64,000 bases of DNA from UBA11222 sp049323435 (GTDB taxonomy: Bacteria > Pseudomonadota > Alphaproteobacteria > UBA11222). Shown piece by piece: positions 24,616-32,702 of this stretch. The position numbers were made by a program, and so were the translations under genes. Where the stretch lies: positions 26,193-90,192 of the forward strand of contig JBMOMX010000034.1 in NCBI GenBank assembly GCA_049323435.1. Reading direction: 5' to 3'. The notes under the pieces are model-generated. The model was not told the origin of the DNA. It did not search any database and saw nothing but the letters and a program-made list of their open reading frames with translations. Position 1 is the stretch's first letter. Every line of letters starts with the position of its first letter.

Positions 24616-25781
24616 TCAGAGCTAATCGGGGAGTTTTTGCGCAAAATCTCTTTCAACGCCGCGCAGACGCGGCTTACATCCTGACGGCTGAGATTGAACC
24701 CGCTGGGAAGATTGATGCCGCGTGGCGCTATGTCATAGGACACCTGATTGCGCGCGCGCGCCGCCTGCGCCTGCGGTGTTGCGGAAAATGCCGGTATATC
24801 GCTCAGCGGATCGAACATCGGACGGGTTGCAATACCGTAATCGCGGAACGCCGCCATCAATTCCGGCTTGTTTAACGCAAAACCATGCGGGAAAATCGCC
24901 GTCACCATCCAATAGGAATGCAGTACCCCCTGGCATTCCTGATTCAACAGGATTTCCCCGGTAGCGCCAAGCTCGGCCTGGTACCAGGCGAATATTTTCC
25001 GTTTACGCGCCAGCAATTCGTCCAGACGTTCAATCTGGGCCAGACCCATCGCCGCCTGCATCGCAGACATTTTATATTTAAACGCCACTTCGGTGCTGCG
25101 AAACGAGACATCCCCCGGTGTGCGCCCATGATCGCGCAGAAACTGGCAGCGCGCATAAAATTCCGTATCATCGGTCAGCAGCATGCCGCCTTCGCCCGTC
25201 GTCAGGGTTTTGGAACCATGAAAACTGAAAACACTAGCCAGGCCAAATCCGCCCGCCCGCCTGCCGCCATATTGCGAGCCCGCCGCCTCGGCCGCGTCTT
25301 CAATCACCGGAATATGGTGCTGCTGCGCCAGTGCCAAAATCGCATCCATTGGCGGCATCGCCCCATACAGATCAACCACAATGATGGCGCGTGTCCGCGG
25401 CGTGATGCAGGCGGCAAGTGTTTGGGGCGTGACACACCAGCCGGCCGCATCCATGTCGGCAAACACCGGCGCCGCCCCGACATAATGAACCGGCGCAGCG
25501 GTTGCGATCCAGGTGACATCCGGCACAATCACTTCGTCACCCGGCCCGATCCCCAGCCCGGCCAGGGCCAGATGCAGACCCGCCGTGCAGGATGGCAGCG
25601 CCATCGCGTGACGCCGGTTAACGGCGCGGGCGAATGTTGTCTCGAAGCGCTCGATATAGGTGTGGGCGTTTTCGCCCCAGGCATTCTGGGCCGCGTCGCG
25701 CACATAGTCCACTTCACGCGCCGTAATGCTGGGCCCTGCCACCGGAATGATCTTGCCAGATGCAGTGGATGAATGACTCAT
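24612..25781 (-). CDS. DegT/DnrJ/EryC1/StrS sugar aminotransferase
   Basis: A 389-aa PLP-dependent aminotransferase of the sugar-modifying class. PLP-site sequences are ALPSCTAGLHLALAGLG, the EDAAEAAGSQYGGRRAGG loop and the lysine motif FSFHGSKTLTTGEGGML. Such enzymes convert keto-sugar nucleotides into amino-sugar nucleotides for O-antigen, capsule or glycan synthesis, which fits the cluster. It starts 53 bases from phoR on the opposite strand. No dehydratase or epimerase for the keto-sugar substrate lies beside it; the fused oxidoreductase/epimerase at 33.9-36.0 kb may be a partner. Confidence 0.92.
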   Translation of the reverse strand: MSHSSTASGKIIPVAGPSITAREVDYVRDAAQNAWGENAHTYIERFETTFARAVNRRHAMALPSCTAGLHLALAGLGIGPGDEVIVPDVTWIATAAPVHYVGAAPVFADMDAAGWCVTPQTLAACITPRTRAIIVVDLYGAMPPMDAILALAQQHHIPVIEDAAEAAGSQYGGRRAGGFGLASVFSFHGSKTLTTGEGGMLLTDDTEFYARCQFLRDHGRTPGDVSFRSTEVAFKYKMSAMQAAMGLAQIERLDELLARKRKIFAWYQAELGATGEILLNQECQGVLHSYWMVTAIFPHGFALNKPELMAAFRDYGIATRPMFDPLSDIPAFSATPQAQAARARNQVSYDIAPRGINLPSGFNLSRQDVSRVCAALKEILRKNSPISSD

Positions 25782-25834
25782 AATAAATTTTTCACTTCGG
25801 ATAGTATGACGGTCATCTAGAATATGAGTCTAGC

Positions 25835-27028
25835 ATGACAGAAACCAGTGGGGGAACGCATTTGCCGGGATCATTTCGTATAAAGCATCTTGCTAATCAA
25901 CTGTTTGGCTGGTCTCCAAACCAGCCAAGTGCGGCGCAGCCGCCTGATATTCCACATCAGCGCGTGGTGCATCTTGCTGTGCTCGACACATTCGCGGTGC
26001 CAATTCTGCTGCTGAATGCGCAGCGCGTGGTGGTGGAGGCCAACCTGGCAGCACATGAATTATTCGGGGCGCGTCTGGTGAATCACGATCTGGCGCATTC
26101 GCTGCGGCATCCGGCGGCGCTTGACGCCGCAAGCGCGGCGATCGCGGAAGGGCGCCAGAGCACGACGCCCATCACTTTGCTGACACCGGTTACGAGCTAT
26201 TATGAACTGCATGCCCTGCCGGTACCGCCGGATCGCGATGCTAAAGTGCGGGCGGCGCTGATATTGCAGGATGTAACAGCGGCGCACCATGTCGAACAGA
26301 TGCGCGCCGATTTTGTCGCCAATGTCAGCCATGAACTGCGATCACCGCTAGCGGCATTGACGGGTTTTATCGAAACACTGAAAGGCCCGGCCAAAGATGA
26401 TGTGGCGGCGCGGGCGCGGTTTCTGGACATTATGGAAGTCGAAGCGCATCGCATGGGGCGGCTGATAGATGATCTGCTGTCTTTGTCCCGGGTAGAGGCC
26501 AAAGAACATTTACGCCCCAAAAAACCTGTGGATATTGCCGGTTTGCTGGCCAGATCGCGCGATGTTCTGGGGCCAAGGGCGGCAGAACGCGGCATTCCAA
26601 TCGAACTGGACTGCCCGCCCGTCCTGCCGCAGGTTGCTGGCGACGCGGACCAATTATATGAGGTCTTCCACAATCTTCTGGATAATGCGCTGAAATATGG
26701 GCCATCAGGCCAGCCCGTCACCATCCGTGCGCAGATGGTTGAACGCATTCCGGAAATAGGGGGCCAGGGCCTGCGCGTTTGCGTGCATAATTCAGGCGAC
26801 CCAATCGCGCCGGAACATCTGCCGCGGCTGACCGAGCGGTTCTACCGTGTTGACAAGGCGCGCTCGCGCGATATTGGCGGCACTGGATTGGGACTGGCTA
26901 TTGTCAAACATATTGTTAACCGGCATCGCGGCCGTTTAAGCATCGAAAGCAGCGCGGAAAATGGCACCAGTTTCTGCATCTATCTGGCGGAATTCCCAAA
27001 AGAATCTGCTCCTGTCACACAATTGTAA
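25835..27028 (+). CDS. phoR: Phosphate-regulon sensor histidine kinase PhoR
   Basis: A 397-aa kinase. It has a PAS-like region at about 45-150 (LDTFAVPILLLNAQRVVVEANLAA), a HisKA domain with FVANVSHELRSPLAALTGF (phospho-acceptor His 166), and an ATPase domain with N box HNLLDNALKYGP and G box GGTGLGLAIVKHI. It should phosphorylate PhoB when phosphate is low. No transmembrane helix is visible at the N-terminus, where PhoR normally has one, and stop codons before the ATG rule out an overlooked extension, so this form may be cytosolic and may rely on PstB/PhoU. The stop codon lies inside the first Pho box of pstS. Confidence 0.92.
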   Translation: MTETSGGTHLPGSFRIKHLANQLFGWSPNQPSAAQPPDIPHQRVVHLAVLDTFAVPILLLNAQRVVVEANLAAHELFGARLVNHDLAHSLRHPAALDAASAAIAEGRQSTTPITLLTPVTSYYELHALPVPPDRDAKVRAALILQDVTAAHHVEQMRADFVANVSHELRSPLAALTGFIETLKGPAKDDVAARARFLDIMEVEAHRMGRLIDDLLSLSRVEAKEHLRPKKPVDIAGLLARSRDVLGPRAAERGIPIELDCPPVLPQVAGDADQLYEVFHNLLDNALKYGPSGQPVTIRAQMVERIPEIGGQGLRVCVHNSGDPIAPEHLPRLTERFYRVDKARSRDIGGTGLGLAIVKHIVNRHRGRLSIESSAENGTSFCIYLAEFPKESAPVTQL

Positions 27029-27029
27029 T
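27012..27029 (+). promoter_or_regulatory. Pho box 1 (PhoB site), overlapping the phoR stop codon
   Basis: CTGTCAC-ACAA-TTGTAAT at 27012-27029 matches the Pho-box plan of 7-bp direct repeats spaced at 11 bp (consensus CTGTCAT, AT-rich spacer). The second half contains the phoR stop TAA. It and the next array share an imperfect duplication, CTGCTC followed by the box, about 48 bases apart. Confidence 0.7.
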
Positions 27030-27059
27030 TTTCAGAGGAATTCCGGAAGGAGCCTGCTC

Positions 27060-27099
27060 ATGTCACATAACTGTAACCTTACTGTCATAGAACCGTCTG
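27060..27099 (+). promoter_or_regulatory. Pho box array 2, four 11-bp-spaced half-sites before pstS
   Basis: ATGTCAC-ATAA-CTGTAAC then CTTA-CTGTCAT-AGAA-CCGTCTG gives four half-sites in phase, the first three strong and the last weaker. Such multiple tandem Pho boxes are known at pst promoters. The array ends 53 bases before the pstS start, so PhoB bound here would sit in the usual place over the -35 region. Confidence 0.8.
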
Positions 27100-27152
27100 G
27101 CGCATGCCTTAACACTGCAATTGTGTTTACACCAGAGATGAAAGGCAGAGAA

Positions 27153-28178
27153 ATGATTAAGAAAACTTTTATGGTGACGGCAATCGCCGCAACCGCCGCC
27201 GCCAGCGGGGCACAGGCGCGCGACCAGGTGCAGGTTGTCGGCTCTTCGACCGTGTTTCCGTTCGCAACAGCGGTAGCTGAAGAAGTAGGCAAGAATTCGG
27301 GTGGAAAAACACCCATTGTCGAAAGCACCGGCACCGGCGGCGGGTTCAAGCTTTTTTGTTCAGGCGGCGGCGATAACACCCCCGATGTCGCCAATGCCTC
27401 GCGCGCCATCAAAACCTCGGAGAAAGAGCAATGCGCCAACAACAAGGCCGGCGAAATCATTGAGGTAAAGATCGGCTATGACGGCATCGTGCTGGCCAAT
27501 TCCCGGACCGCGCCAAAGCTTGATCTGAGCCTGAAAGATATTTTCCTGGCACTGGCCAAGGAAATTCCCGATAGCGATGGCAAGACCATCCCAAATCCCC
27601 ACAAAACCTGGAAAGATGTGAACCCGGCTTTGCCGGATACCAAAATTGAAGTATTAGGGCCGCCGCCGACCTCGGGCACCCGCGACGCCTTTGCCGAGAT
27701 GGCAATGGAAGCCGGCTGCAAGAGCTACCCTTGGGTAAAGGCGCTTGCCAATGATTATAAAGATGCGTTTACCAAAATCTGCCACACGATCCGCGAAGAC
27801 GGGGCCTTTATCGCTGCTGGAGAAAACGACAATCTGATCATTCAGAAACTGGTCGCCAATCCAAACGCGTTAGGGATTTTCGGGTATAGTTTCCTGGATC
27901 AGAATTCCGACAAGGTGCAGGGCAGCATGATTGAATCTGTCGAGCCGGAATTCGATATGATTGCCAATGGCGTCTACAAGATTTCGCGTCCGCTGTTCTT
28001 CTATGTGAAGGCAAATCATCTGGATACCGTACCTGGACTAAAGCCCTATCTGGCTGAATTCATCAGCGAGAAAGCCTGGGGGCCGGATGGCTATCTGTCT
28101 GAAAAGGGCCTGGTCCCGCTGCCGGATGAAGAACGCGCCAAGGTTCATCAGGATGTTATGGCTAATGCCAAGCTCTGA
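27153..28178 (+). CDS. pstS: Periplasmic phosphate-binding protein PstS
   Basis: A 341-aa solute-binding protein of the high-affinity phosphate ABC transporter. The signal peptide is IKKTFMVTAIAATAAASGAQA, cut before RDQVQV. Phosphate-binding signatures are VGSSTVFPF, ESTGTGGGFKLFC and PPTSGTRDAF. ATG 27153 lies behind AGGCAGAG; an upstream ATG of the same frame at 26961 would run through the phoR end and the Pho boxes and is rejected. This is the first gene of the pst operon, and the boxes upstream predict strong induction when phosphate is scarce. Confidence 0.95.
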   Translation: MIKKTFMVTAIAATAAASGAQARDQVQVVGSSTVFPFATAVAEEVGKNSGGKTPIVESTGTGGGFKLFCSGGGDNTPDVANASRAIKTSEKEQCANNKAGEIIEVKIGYDGIVLANSRTAPKLDLSLKDIFLALAKEIPDSDGKTIPNPHKTWKDVNPALPDTKIEVLGPPPTSGTRDAFAEMAMEAGCKSYPWVKALANDYKDAFTKICHTIREDGAFIAAGENDNLIIQKLVANPNALGIFGYSFLDQNSDKVQGSMIESVEPEFDMIANGVYKISRPLFFYVKANHLDTVPGLKPYLAEFISEKAWGPDGYLSEKGLVPLPDEERAKVHQDVMANAKL

Positions 28179-29154
28179 CACCATCGCCATGCAACCACTG
28201 ACGGGCGCGCGCATCACCGATGCCGCGCACCGCAGGTGGTTGCGCCAGCTTTGGGAGCGTCCGCTTTATCTGCTGCTGGCGGGCAGTTCCCTGCTTGCGG
28301 TGCTGACGACGGTGGGCATTGTATTTTCATTGCTGTTTGAAGCGGTGCGTTTTTTTCAGATCATCCCGATCACGGATTTTCTTTTTGGCCTGGAATGGCA
28401 GCCGCAAACGGCGATGCGGGCGGATCAGGTGGGATCATCGGGAAGTTTCGGCGCGGTTCCGCTTTTTACCGGTACGGCGCTGATCAGCCTTATCGCGCTG
28501 CTGACGGCCGGCCCCATCGGGCTTTTTGCGGCGATCTATCTTGCCGAATATTCAGGCAAAAAGGTGCGCGACAGCGTCAAACCGCTGCTGGAAATTCTGG
28601 CGGGTGTTCCCACCGTGATCTACGGCTTTTTTGCAGCCTTGATTGTCGCCCCCATGCTGCGCGATGCGGGCGGCTTTATGGGCATCGGCATTTCATCTGA
28701 AAGCGCCCTTGCCGCCGGGCTAGTCATGGGCATCATGATTATCCCGATCGTGTCTTCGCTGTCGGATGATGTGATTGCCTCTGTTCCGGGCGCATTGCGG
28801 GAAGCCTCGTACAGTCTGGGCGCCACACAGTCCGAGACCATCCGCCGCGTGGTTCTTCCTGCGGCGCTGCCCGGCATTGTTTCAGCCATGCTGCTGGCGG
28901 CCTCACGCGCCATTGGCGAAACCATGATCGTGGTGATGGCGGCGGGGCTTTCCGCCAATCTGACCGCCAATCCCTTTGCCGCCGTAACCACCATCACCGT
29001 TCAGATCGTTGGTCTGCTTACCGGGGATCAGGAATTTGACAGCCCCAAAACCCTGGCGGCGTTTGCGCTGGGTCTGGTGCTGTTTGTTGTTACGCTATGC
29101 CTGAACATCACAGCCCTGCGCGTGGTCAATAAATATCGTGAAAAATATGACTGA
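28165..29154 (+). CDS. pstC: Phosphate ABC transporter permease PstC
   Basis: About 329 aa with six or so membrane helices. The BPD-transport core shows LAGVPTVIYGFFAAL, the EAA-like loop REASYSLGATQSETIRRVVLPAALPGIV and ASRAIGETMIVVM. The start is uncertain: ATG 28165 overlaps the pstS end by 14 bases, whereas ATG 28189 has no clear ribosome site. Together with PstA it forms the membrane channel. Its stop overlaps pstA, so translation of the two is coupled. Confidence 0.93.
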   Translation: MPSSDTIAMQPLTGARITDAAHRRWLRQLWERPLYLLLAGSSLLAVLTTVGIVFSLLFEAVRFFQIIPITDFLFGLEWQPQTAMRADQVGSSGSFGAVPLFTGTALISLIALLTAGPIGLFAAIYLAEYSGKKVRDSVKPLLEILAGVPTVIYGFFAALIVAPMLRDAGGFMGIGISSESALAAGLVMGIMIIPIVSSLSDDVIASVPGALREASYSLGATQSETIRRVVLPAALPGIVSAMLLAASRAIGETMIVVMAAGLSANLTANPFAAVTTITVQIVGLLTGDQEFDSPKTLAAFALGLVLFVVTLCLNITALRVVNKYREKYD

Positions 29155-30439
29155 GACGGTACAAAATAGCAGCCCTGACGCGGGTGCCCAACTGCTGCGC
29201 ATGCGCTACAAGTCGGAACGGCGTTTCCGGCTGTATGGGAAGCTGGCAACCTTTGCCGCCCTGTTTTTTCTGGGCAGTATCCTCATCAGCATAGTGTTTC
29301 TGGGGCATAGCGCCTTGCGGCAGTCCTTTATCCAGATGGACATATATTTTGATCCGGAAGTTTTCGGCGGCGAGGGAAAAATAGACGAGACCAGCCTGCG
29401 CCAGGCCGATTATTCTGCACTGGTCAAAGCACCTTTGCGCGCCATGTTTCCGGAAGTCACCGGCCGCCGCGAATTACGCCAGCTTTATGCCCTGATCAGC
29501 AGGGGCGCGTATGATGCGCTGCGCGAACAGGTAATAGCCGATCCTGGCCTGATCGGGACCCGCGCCAGGATAGGGCTGCTGGCGTCAGACGATGCCGATT
29601 TATTTGTAAAAGGCGAAATCACCCGCACCTCATCCGAGACTGAACGCCAATTGAGCGATCTGCAACTGGGTTGGCTGGAGCGGATCAAAGCAGAGGGCCT
29701 GGTGAGCCTGGAATTCAACACCACATTTTTCACAAGCGGTGATTCACGCGAACCTGAGATCGCGGGCATCTGGGGCGCCGTTATGGGTTCATTCTATACG
29801 CTGCTGGTGACGCTGGTGCTGTCATTTCCCATTGGTATAATGGCCGCGCTATATTTGCAGGAGTTTGCGCCGAAAAACCGCTTCACAAGCCTTATTGAAG
29901 TGAACATAAATAATCTGGCGGCAGTACCGTCGATTGTTTTTGGCCTGCTGGGCCTGGCGGTATTTCTGAATTTCCTGCAAATGCCCCGGTCTGCGCCGCT
30001 GGTAGGCGGCATTGTTCTGGCGCTGATGACTTTGCCCACTATCATTATTGCAGCACGCGCCGCGATTCTGGCAGTGCCGCCATCAATACGCGAAGCCGCT
30101 CTGGCCGTGGGCGCTTCCCCCATGCAGACCGCAATCCATCATGTTGTGCCGCTTGCCGCACCCGGTATGCTGACCGGCGCCATCATCGGCATGGCGCGTG
30201 CGCTGGGGGAAACCGCCCCGCTGCTGATGATCGGCATGGTGGCGTTTATCGTGGATATTCCCCAAAGTATCGTCGATCCCGCCACAGTTCTGCCAGTGCA
30301 GATTTATCTGTGGGCGGACAGCCCCGAGCGGGCCTTTGCCGCCAAGATGGCGGCAGGTATCATGGTGTTGCTGGTTTTTCTGATCAGTATGAATTTGCTT
30401 GCCGTGCTTCTACGCCGGAAGTTTGAAATAAAATGGTAA
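29147..30439 (+). CDS. pstA: Phosphate ABC transporter permease PstA
   Basis: A 430-aa permease, longer than the enterobacterial PstA because of a soluble insert after the first helix (about residues 55-210, including a region with LYALISRGAYDALREQVIADPG), which I identify as the DUF3333-type N-terminal extension found in alphaproteobacterial PstA. The core shows NNLAAVPSIVFGLLGLAVF, the loop REAALAVGASPMQTAIHHVVPLAAPGML and MARALGETAPLLMIGM. ATG 29147 overlaps the end of pstC by eight bases; GTG 29138 is the alternative. Confidence 0.93.
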   Translation: MTETVQNSSPDAGAQLLRMRYKSERRFRLYGKLATFAALFFLGSILISIVFLGHSALRQSFIQMDIYFDPEVFGGEGKIDETSLRQADYSALVKAPLRAMFPEVTGRRELRQLYALISRGAYDALREQVIADPGLIGTRARIGLLASDDADLFVKGEITRTSSETERQLSDLQLGWLERIKAEGLVSLEFNTTFFTSGDSREPEIAGIWGAVMGSFYTLLVTLVLSFPIGIMAALYLQEFAPKNRFTSLIEVNINNLAAVPSIVFGLLGLAVFLNFLQMPRSAPLVGGIVLALMTLPTIIIAARAAILAVPPSIREAALAVGASPMQTAIHHVVPLAAPGMLTGAIIGMARALGETAPLLMIGMVAFIVDIPQSIVDPATVLPVQIYLWADSPERAFAAKMAAGIMVLLVFLISMNLLAVLLRRKFEIKW

Positions 30440-30461
30440 GTATCTGCAAAAGGAGTCGCTT

Positions 30462-31259
30462 GTGGTTCAGGCCCTGAAAGTTTCTCAATCGCTGACCAGC
30501 GCGCGGATCAAGGCCGAGGCGCGCAATGTCAGTGTTTTCTATGGGGCCAAGCAGGCACTGACCGGCATTGATCTCGATATTCCCGAACATCATGTGACGG
30601 CGTTGATTGGCCCATCCGGTTGCGGCAAATCGACATTTATCCGCTGCATCAACCGCATGAACGATATTATCGACGGCTGCCGGGTCGAAGGCAGCATTAC
30701 CATTGACGGCAGAGATATTTACGCAAGGGATCAGGATGTGGTGCAGTTGCGCGCCAGGGTCGGCATGGTGTTTCAAAAACCCAATCCGTTTCCCAAGAGC
30801 ATTTATGAAAATGTGGCCTATGGCCCCCGCATTCACGGCATGGCGGCCAGCAAAAAAGTCCTGGATGAAATCGTTGAGGACAGCTTGACGCGCGCCGGGC
30901 TGATCAAGGAAGTCTATGACCGGCTTGATCAGCCTGGAACCGGCCTGTCCGGCGGCCAGCAGCAGCGCCTGTGCATCGCCCGCGCCATTGCGGTAAAACC
31001 CGACCTGATCCTGATGGATGAACCCTGTTCTGCGCTGGACCCGATAGCAACCGCGCGCGTGGAAGAGCTGATTGACGAATTACGGCATAATTTCACTATC
31101 GTGATCGTCACCCATTCCATGCAACAGGCGGCGCGGGTTTCCCAGCTGACCGCTTTTTTCCATATGGGCGAACTGGTTGAAAAGGGATCGACCGAGCAAA
31201 TATTCACAAATCCACGCGATGCGCGCACTCAGGCTTATATAACAGGGCGCATAGGCTAG
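30462..31259 (+). CDS. pstB: Phosphate ABC transporter ATP-binding protein PstB
   Basis: A 265-aa ABC ATPase. Walker A GPSGCGKST, Q loop VFQKPNPFPKSIYENVAYG, signature LSGGQQQRLCIARAIA, Walker B LILMDEPCSALDP and H-loop VTHSMQQA are all present and the PNPFP segment is PstB-specific. It drives phosphate import through PstCA. The start is GTG 30462 with AGGAG six bases upstream. It is separated from pstA by 22 bases and from phoU by 28 bases. Confidence 0.96.
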   Translation: MVQALKVSQSLTSARIKAEARNVSVFYGAKQALTGIDLDIPEHHVTALIGPSGCGKSTFIRCINRMNDIIDGCRVEGSITIDGRDIYARDQDVVQLRARVGMVFQKPNPFPKSIYENVAYGPRIHGMAASKKVLDEIVEDSLTRAGLIKEVYDRLDQPGTGLSGGQQQRLCIARAIAVKPDLILMDEPCSALDPIATARVEELIDELRHNFTIVIVTHSMQQAARVSQLTAFFHMGELVEKGSTEQIFTNPRDARTQAYITGRIG

Positions 31260-31287
31260 CGCTATCCATCCGCAGGGAGGTGAACAC

Positions 31288-32013
31288 ATGGTATCTGAGC
31301 ATATTGTTAAATCATTTGATGATGACCTTAATCATCTGGTGAACCTGATCGCCGAGATGGGCGGGATTGCGGAACGCCAATTGGCGGATTCGATCAGCGC
31401 GCTGTCAAAGCGCGATGAGGCGCTTGCCACCCATGTGATCGACCAGGACAAGCGCCTTGACATGCTGGAGAGCGAAATCGACACACATGTCATTCGCATG
31501 CTGGCGTTGCGGCAGCCCCAGGCGCAGGACTTGCGCGCCGTTATCGTCGCGCTCAAAATTTCTGCGGAACTGGAGCGGGTGGGCGATTACGCCAAGAATG
31601 TCGCCAAACGCACCCTGACATTAATGCAGGCACCCTCCCTGGGGCCCTCCGCCACCACGATTGTCCGCATGGGTTTGATCGTAAGCGGCATGATCAACAA
31701 TGTCATAGATGCTTATCTGAATTCGGATTTACTGAAGGCTGACGAAGTCAGGTCGCGCGATCAGGATGTGGATCATCTTCATACCAGCCTGTTCCGGGAA
31801 TTGCTGACTTATATGATGGAAGATCCGCGTAATATCACCACCTGCACGCATCTTTTGTTCATCGCCAAGAATATTGAGCGCATGGGAGATCATGTCACAA
31901 ATATTGCCGAGAATGTGCATTTTCTTGTCGCAGGTGAAACGCCACTCCATGACCGCCCGAAAGGCGACTTTTCAAGTTCAATGATGGTCGATACAGGAGA
32001 AAATTCTTCATGA
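31288..32013 (+). CDS. phoU: Phosphate signalling protein PhoU
   Basis: A 241-aa protein made of two PhoU three-helix repeats. Each carries the metal-site motif: ISAELERVGDYAKNVAKR in the first and FIAKNIERMGDHVTNIAENV in the second. PhoU links PstB to PhoR and represses the regulon when phosphate is plentiful. The start codon is preceded by GGAGG. The stop overlaps phoB by four bases (ATGA), tying regulator and modulator together. Confidence 0.95.
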   Translation: MVSEHIVKSFDDDLNHLVNLIAEMGGIAERQLADSISALSKRDEALATHVIDQDKRLDMLESEIDTHVIRMLALRQPQAQDLRAVIVALKISAELERVGDYAKNVAKRTLTLMQAPSLGPSATTIVRMGLIVSGMINNVIDAYLNSDLLKADEVRSRDQDVDHLHTSLFRELLTYMMEDPRNITTCTHLLFIAKNIERMGDHVTNIAENVHFLVAGETPLHDRPKGDFSSSMMVDTGENSS

Positions 32014-32702
32014 AACCGCTGATACTGATCGCAGAAGATGAGCCGGCGCAGCTCGAAATATTGCGCTATAATATGGAGGCTGCGGATTTCAGGACGGTTA
32101 CGGCAACCGATGGCATGTCAGCGATGGCGCTGATAGAGGAAGAAACACCTGATCTGGTGATGCTGGACTGGATGCTGCCAGAGCTTTCCGGAATAGAAAT
32201 CTGCCGCCGTATGCGCGCACGCCCTGAAACAAAATCCCTGCCGGTCATTATGCTGACTGCGCGCGGCGAAGAAAGCGACCGGGTGCGCGGACTGGAAACC
32301 GGTGCCGACGATTATCTGGTCAAACCCTTTTCCCAGGCCGAACTGATTGCCCGTATCCGCGCCTTGCTGCGGCGAACCCGCCCCGGCCTTGACGCGGAAC
32401 ACTTGTCCTATAGCGGCATCGTCATGGATATCGGCAGTCACCGGGTCAGCCGTGACTCCGTTCCGGTTCAATTGGGGCCGACGGAGTTCCGTATGCTGAG
32501 GTTCTTTCTGGAACGGCCAGGGCGGGTATACAGCCGCGAGCAGTTACTCGACCAGGTCTGGGGGCGCGATGTCTATGTTGAAAGCAGAACCGTCGATGTG
32601 CATATTCGCCGCCTGCGCATGGCGCTGACACGCGAGGGAGCGCCCGACATTATCCGCACCGTGCGCGGCGCCGGTTATGCGCTGGATGCGGCTGCAAATT
32701 AG
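32010..32702 (+). CDS. phoB: Phosphate-regulon response regulator PhoB
   Basis: A 230-aa OmpR-type regulator. The receiver domain shows the acidic pair EDE at 9-11, phospho-Asp 53 in VMLDWMLPELSG, and Lys in YLVKPFSQAE. The C-terminal winged helix shows LGPTEFRMLRFFLERPGRVYSREQLLDQVWG, SRTVDVHIRRLR and the closing TVRGAGYAL. It should bind the Pho boxes before pstS. The order phoR-pstSCAB-phoU-phoB, with phoB last, is common in alphaproteobacteria. The end converges with the next glycosyltransferase gene by a four-base overlap. Confidence 0.95.
   Translation: MKPLILIAEDEPAQLEILRYNMEAADFRTVTATDGMSAMALIEEETPDLVMLDWMLPELSGIEICRRMRARPETKSLPVIMLTARGEESDRVRGLETGADDYLVKPFSQAELIARIRALLRRTRPGLDAEHLSYSGIVMDIGSHRVSRDSVPVQLGPTEFRMLRFFLERPGRVYSREQLLDQVWGRDVYVESRTVDVHIRRLRMALTREGAPDIIRTVRGAGYALDAAAN

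Noticed and set aside
26961..27152. N-terminal extension of pstS from 26961
   Set aside because: It covers the phoR end and both Pho-box arrays, and the signal peptide begins only at ATG 27153.
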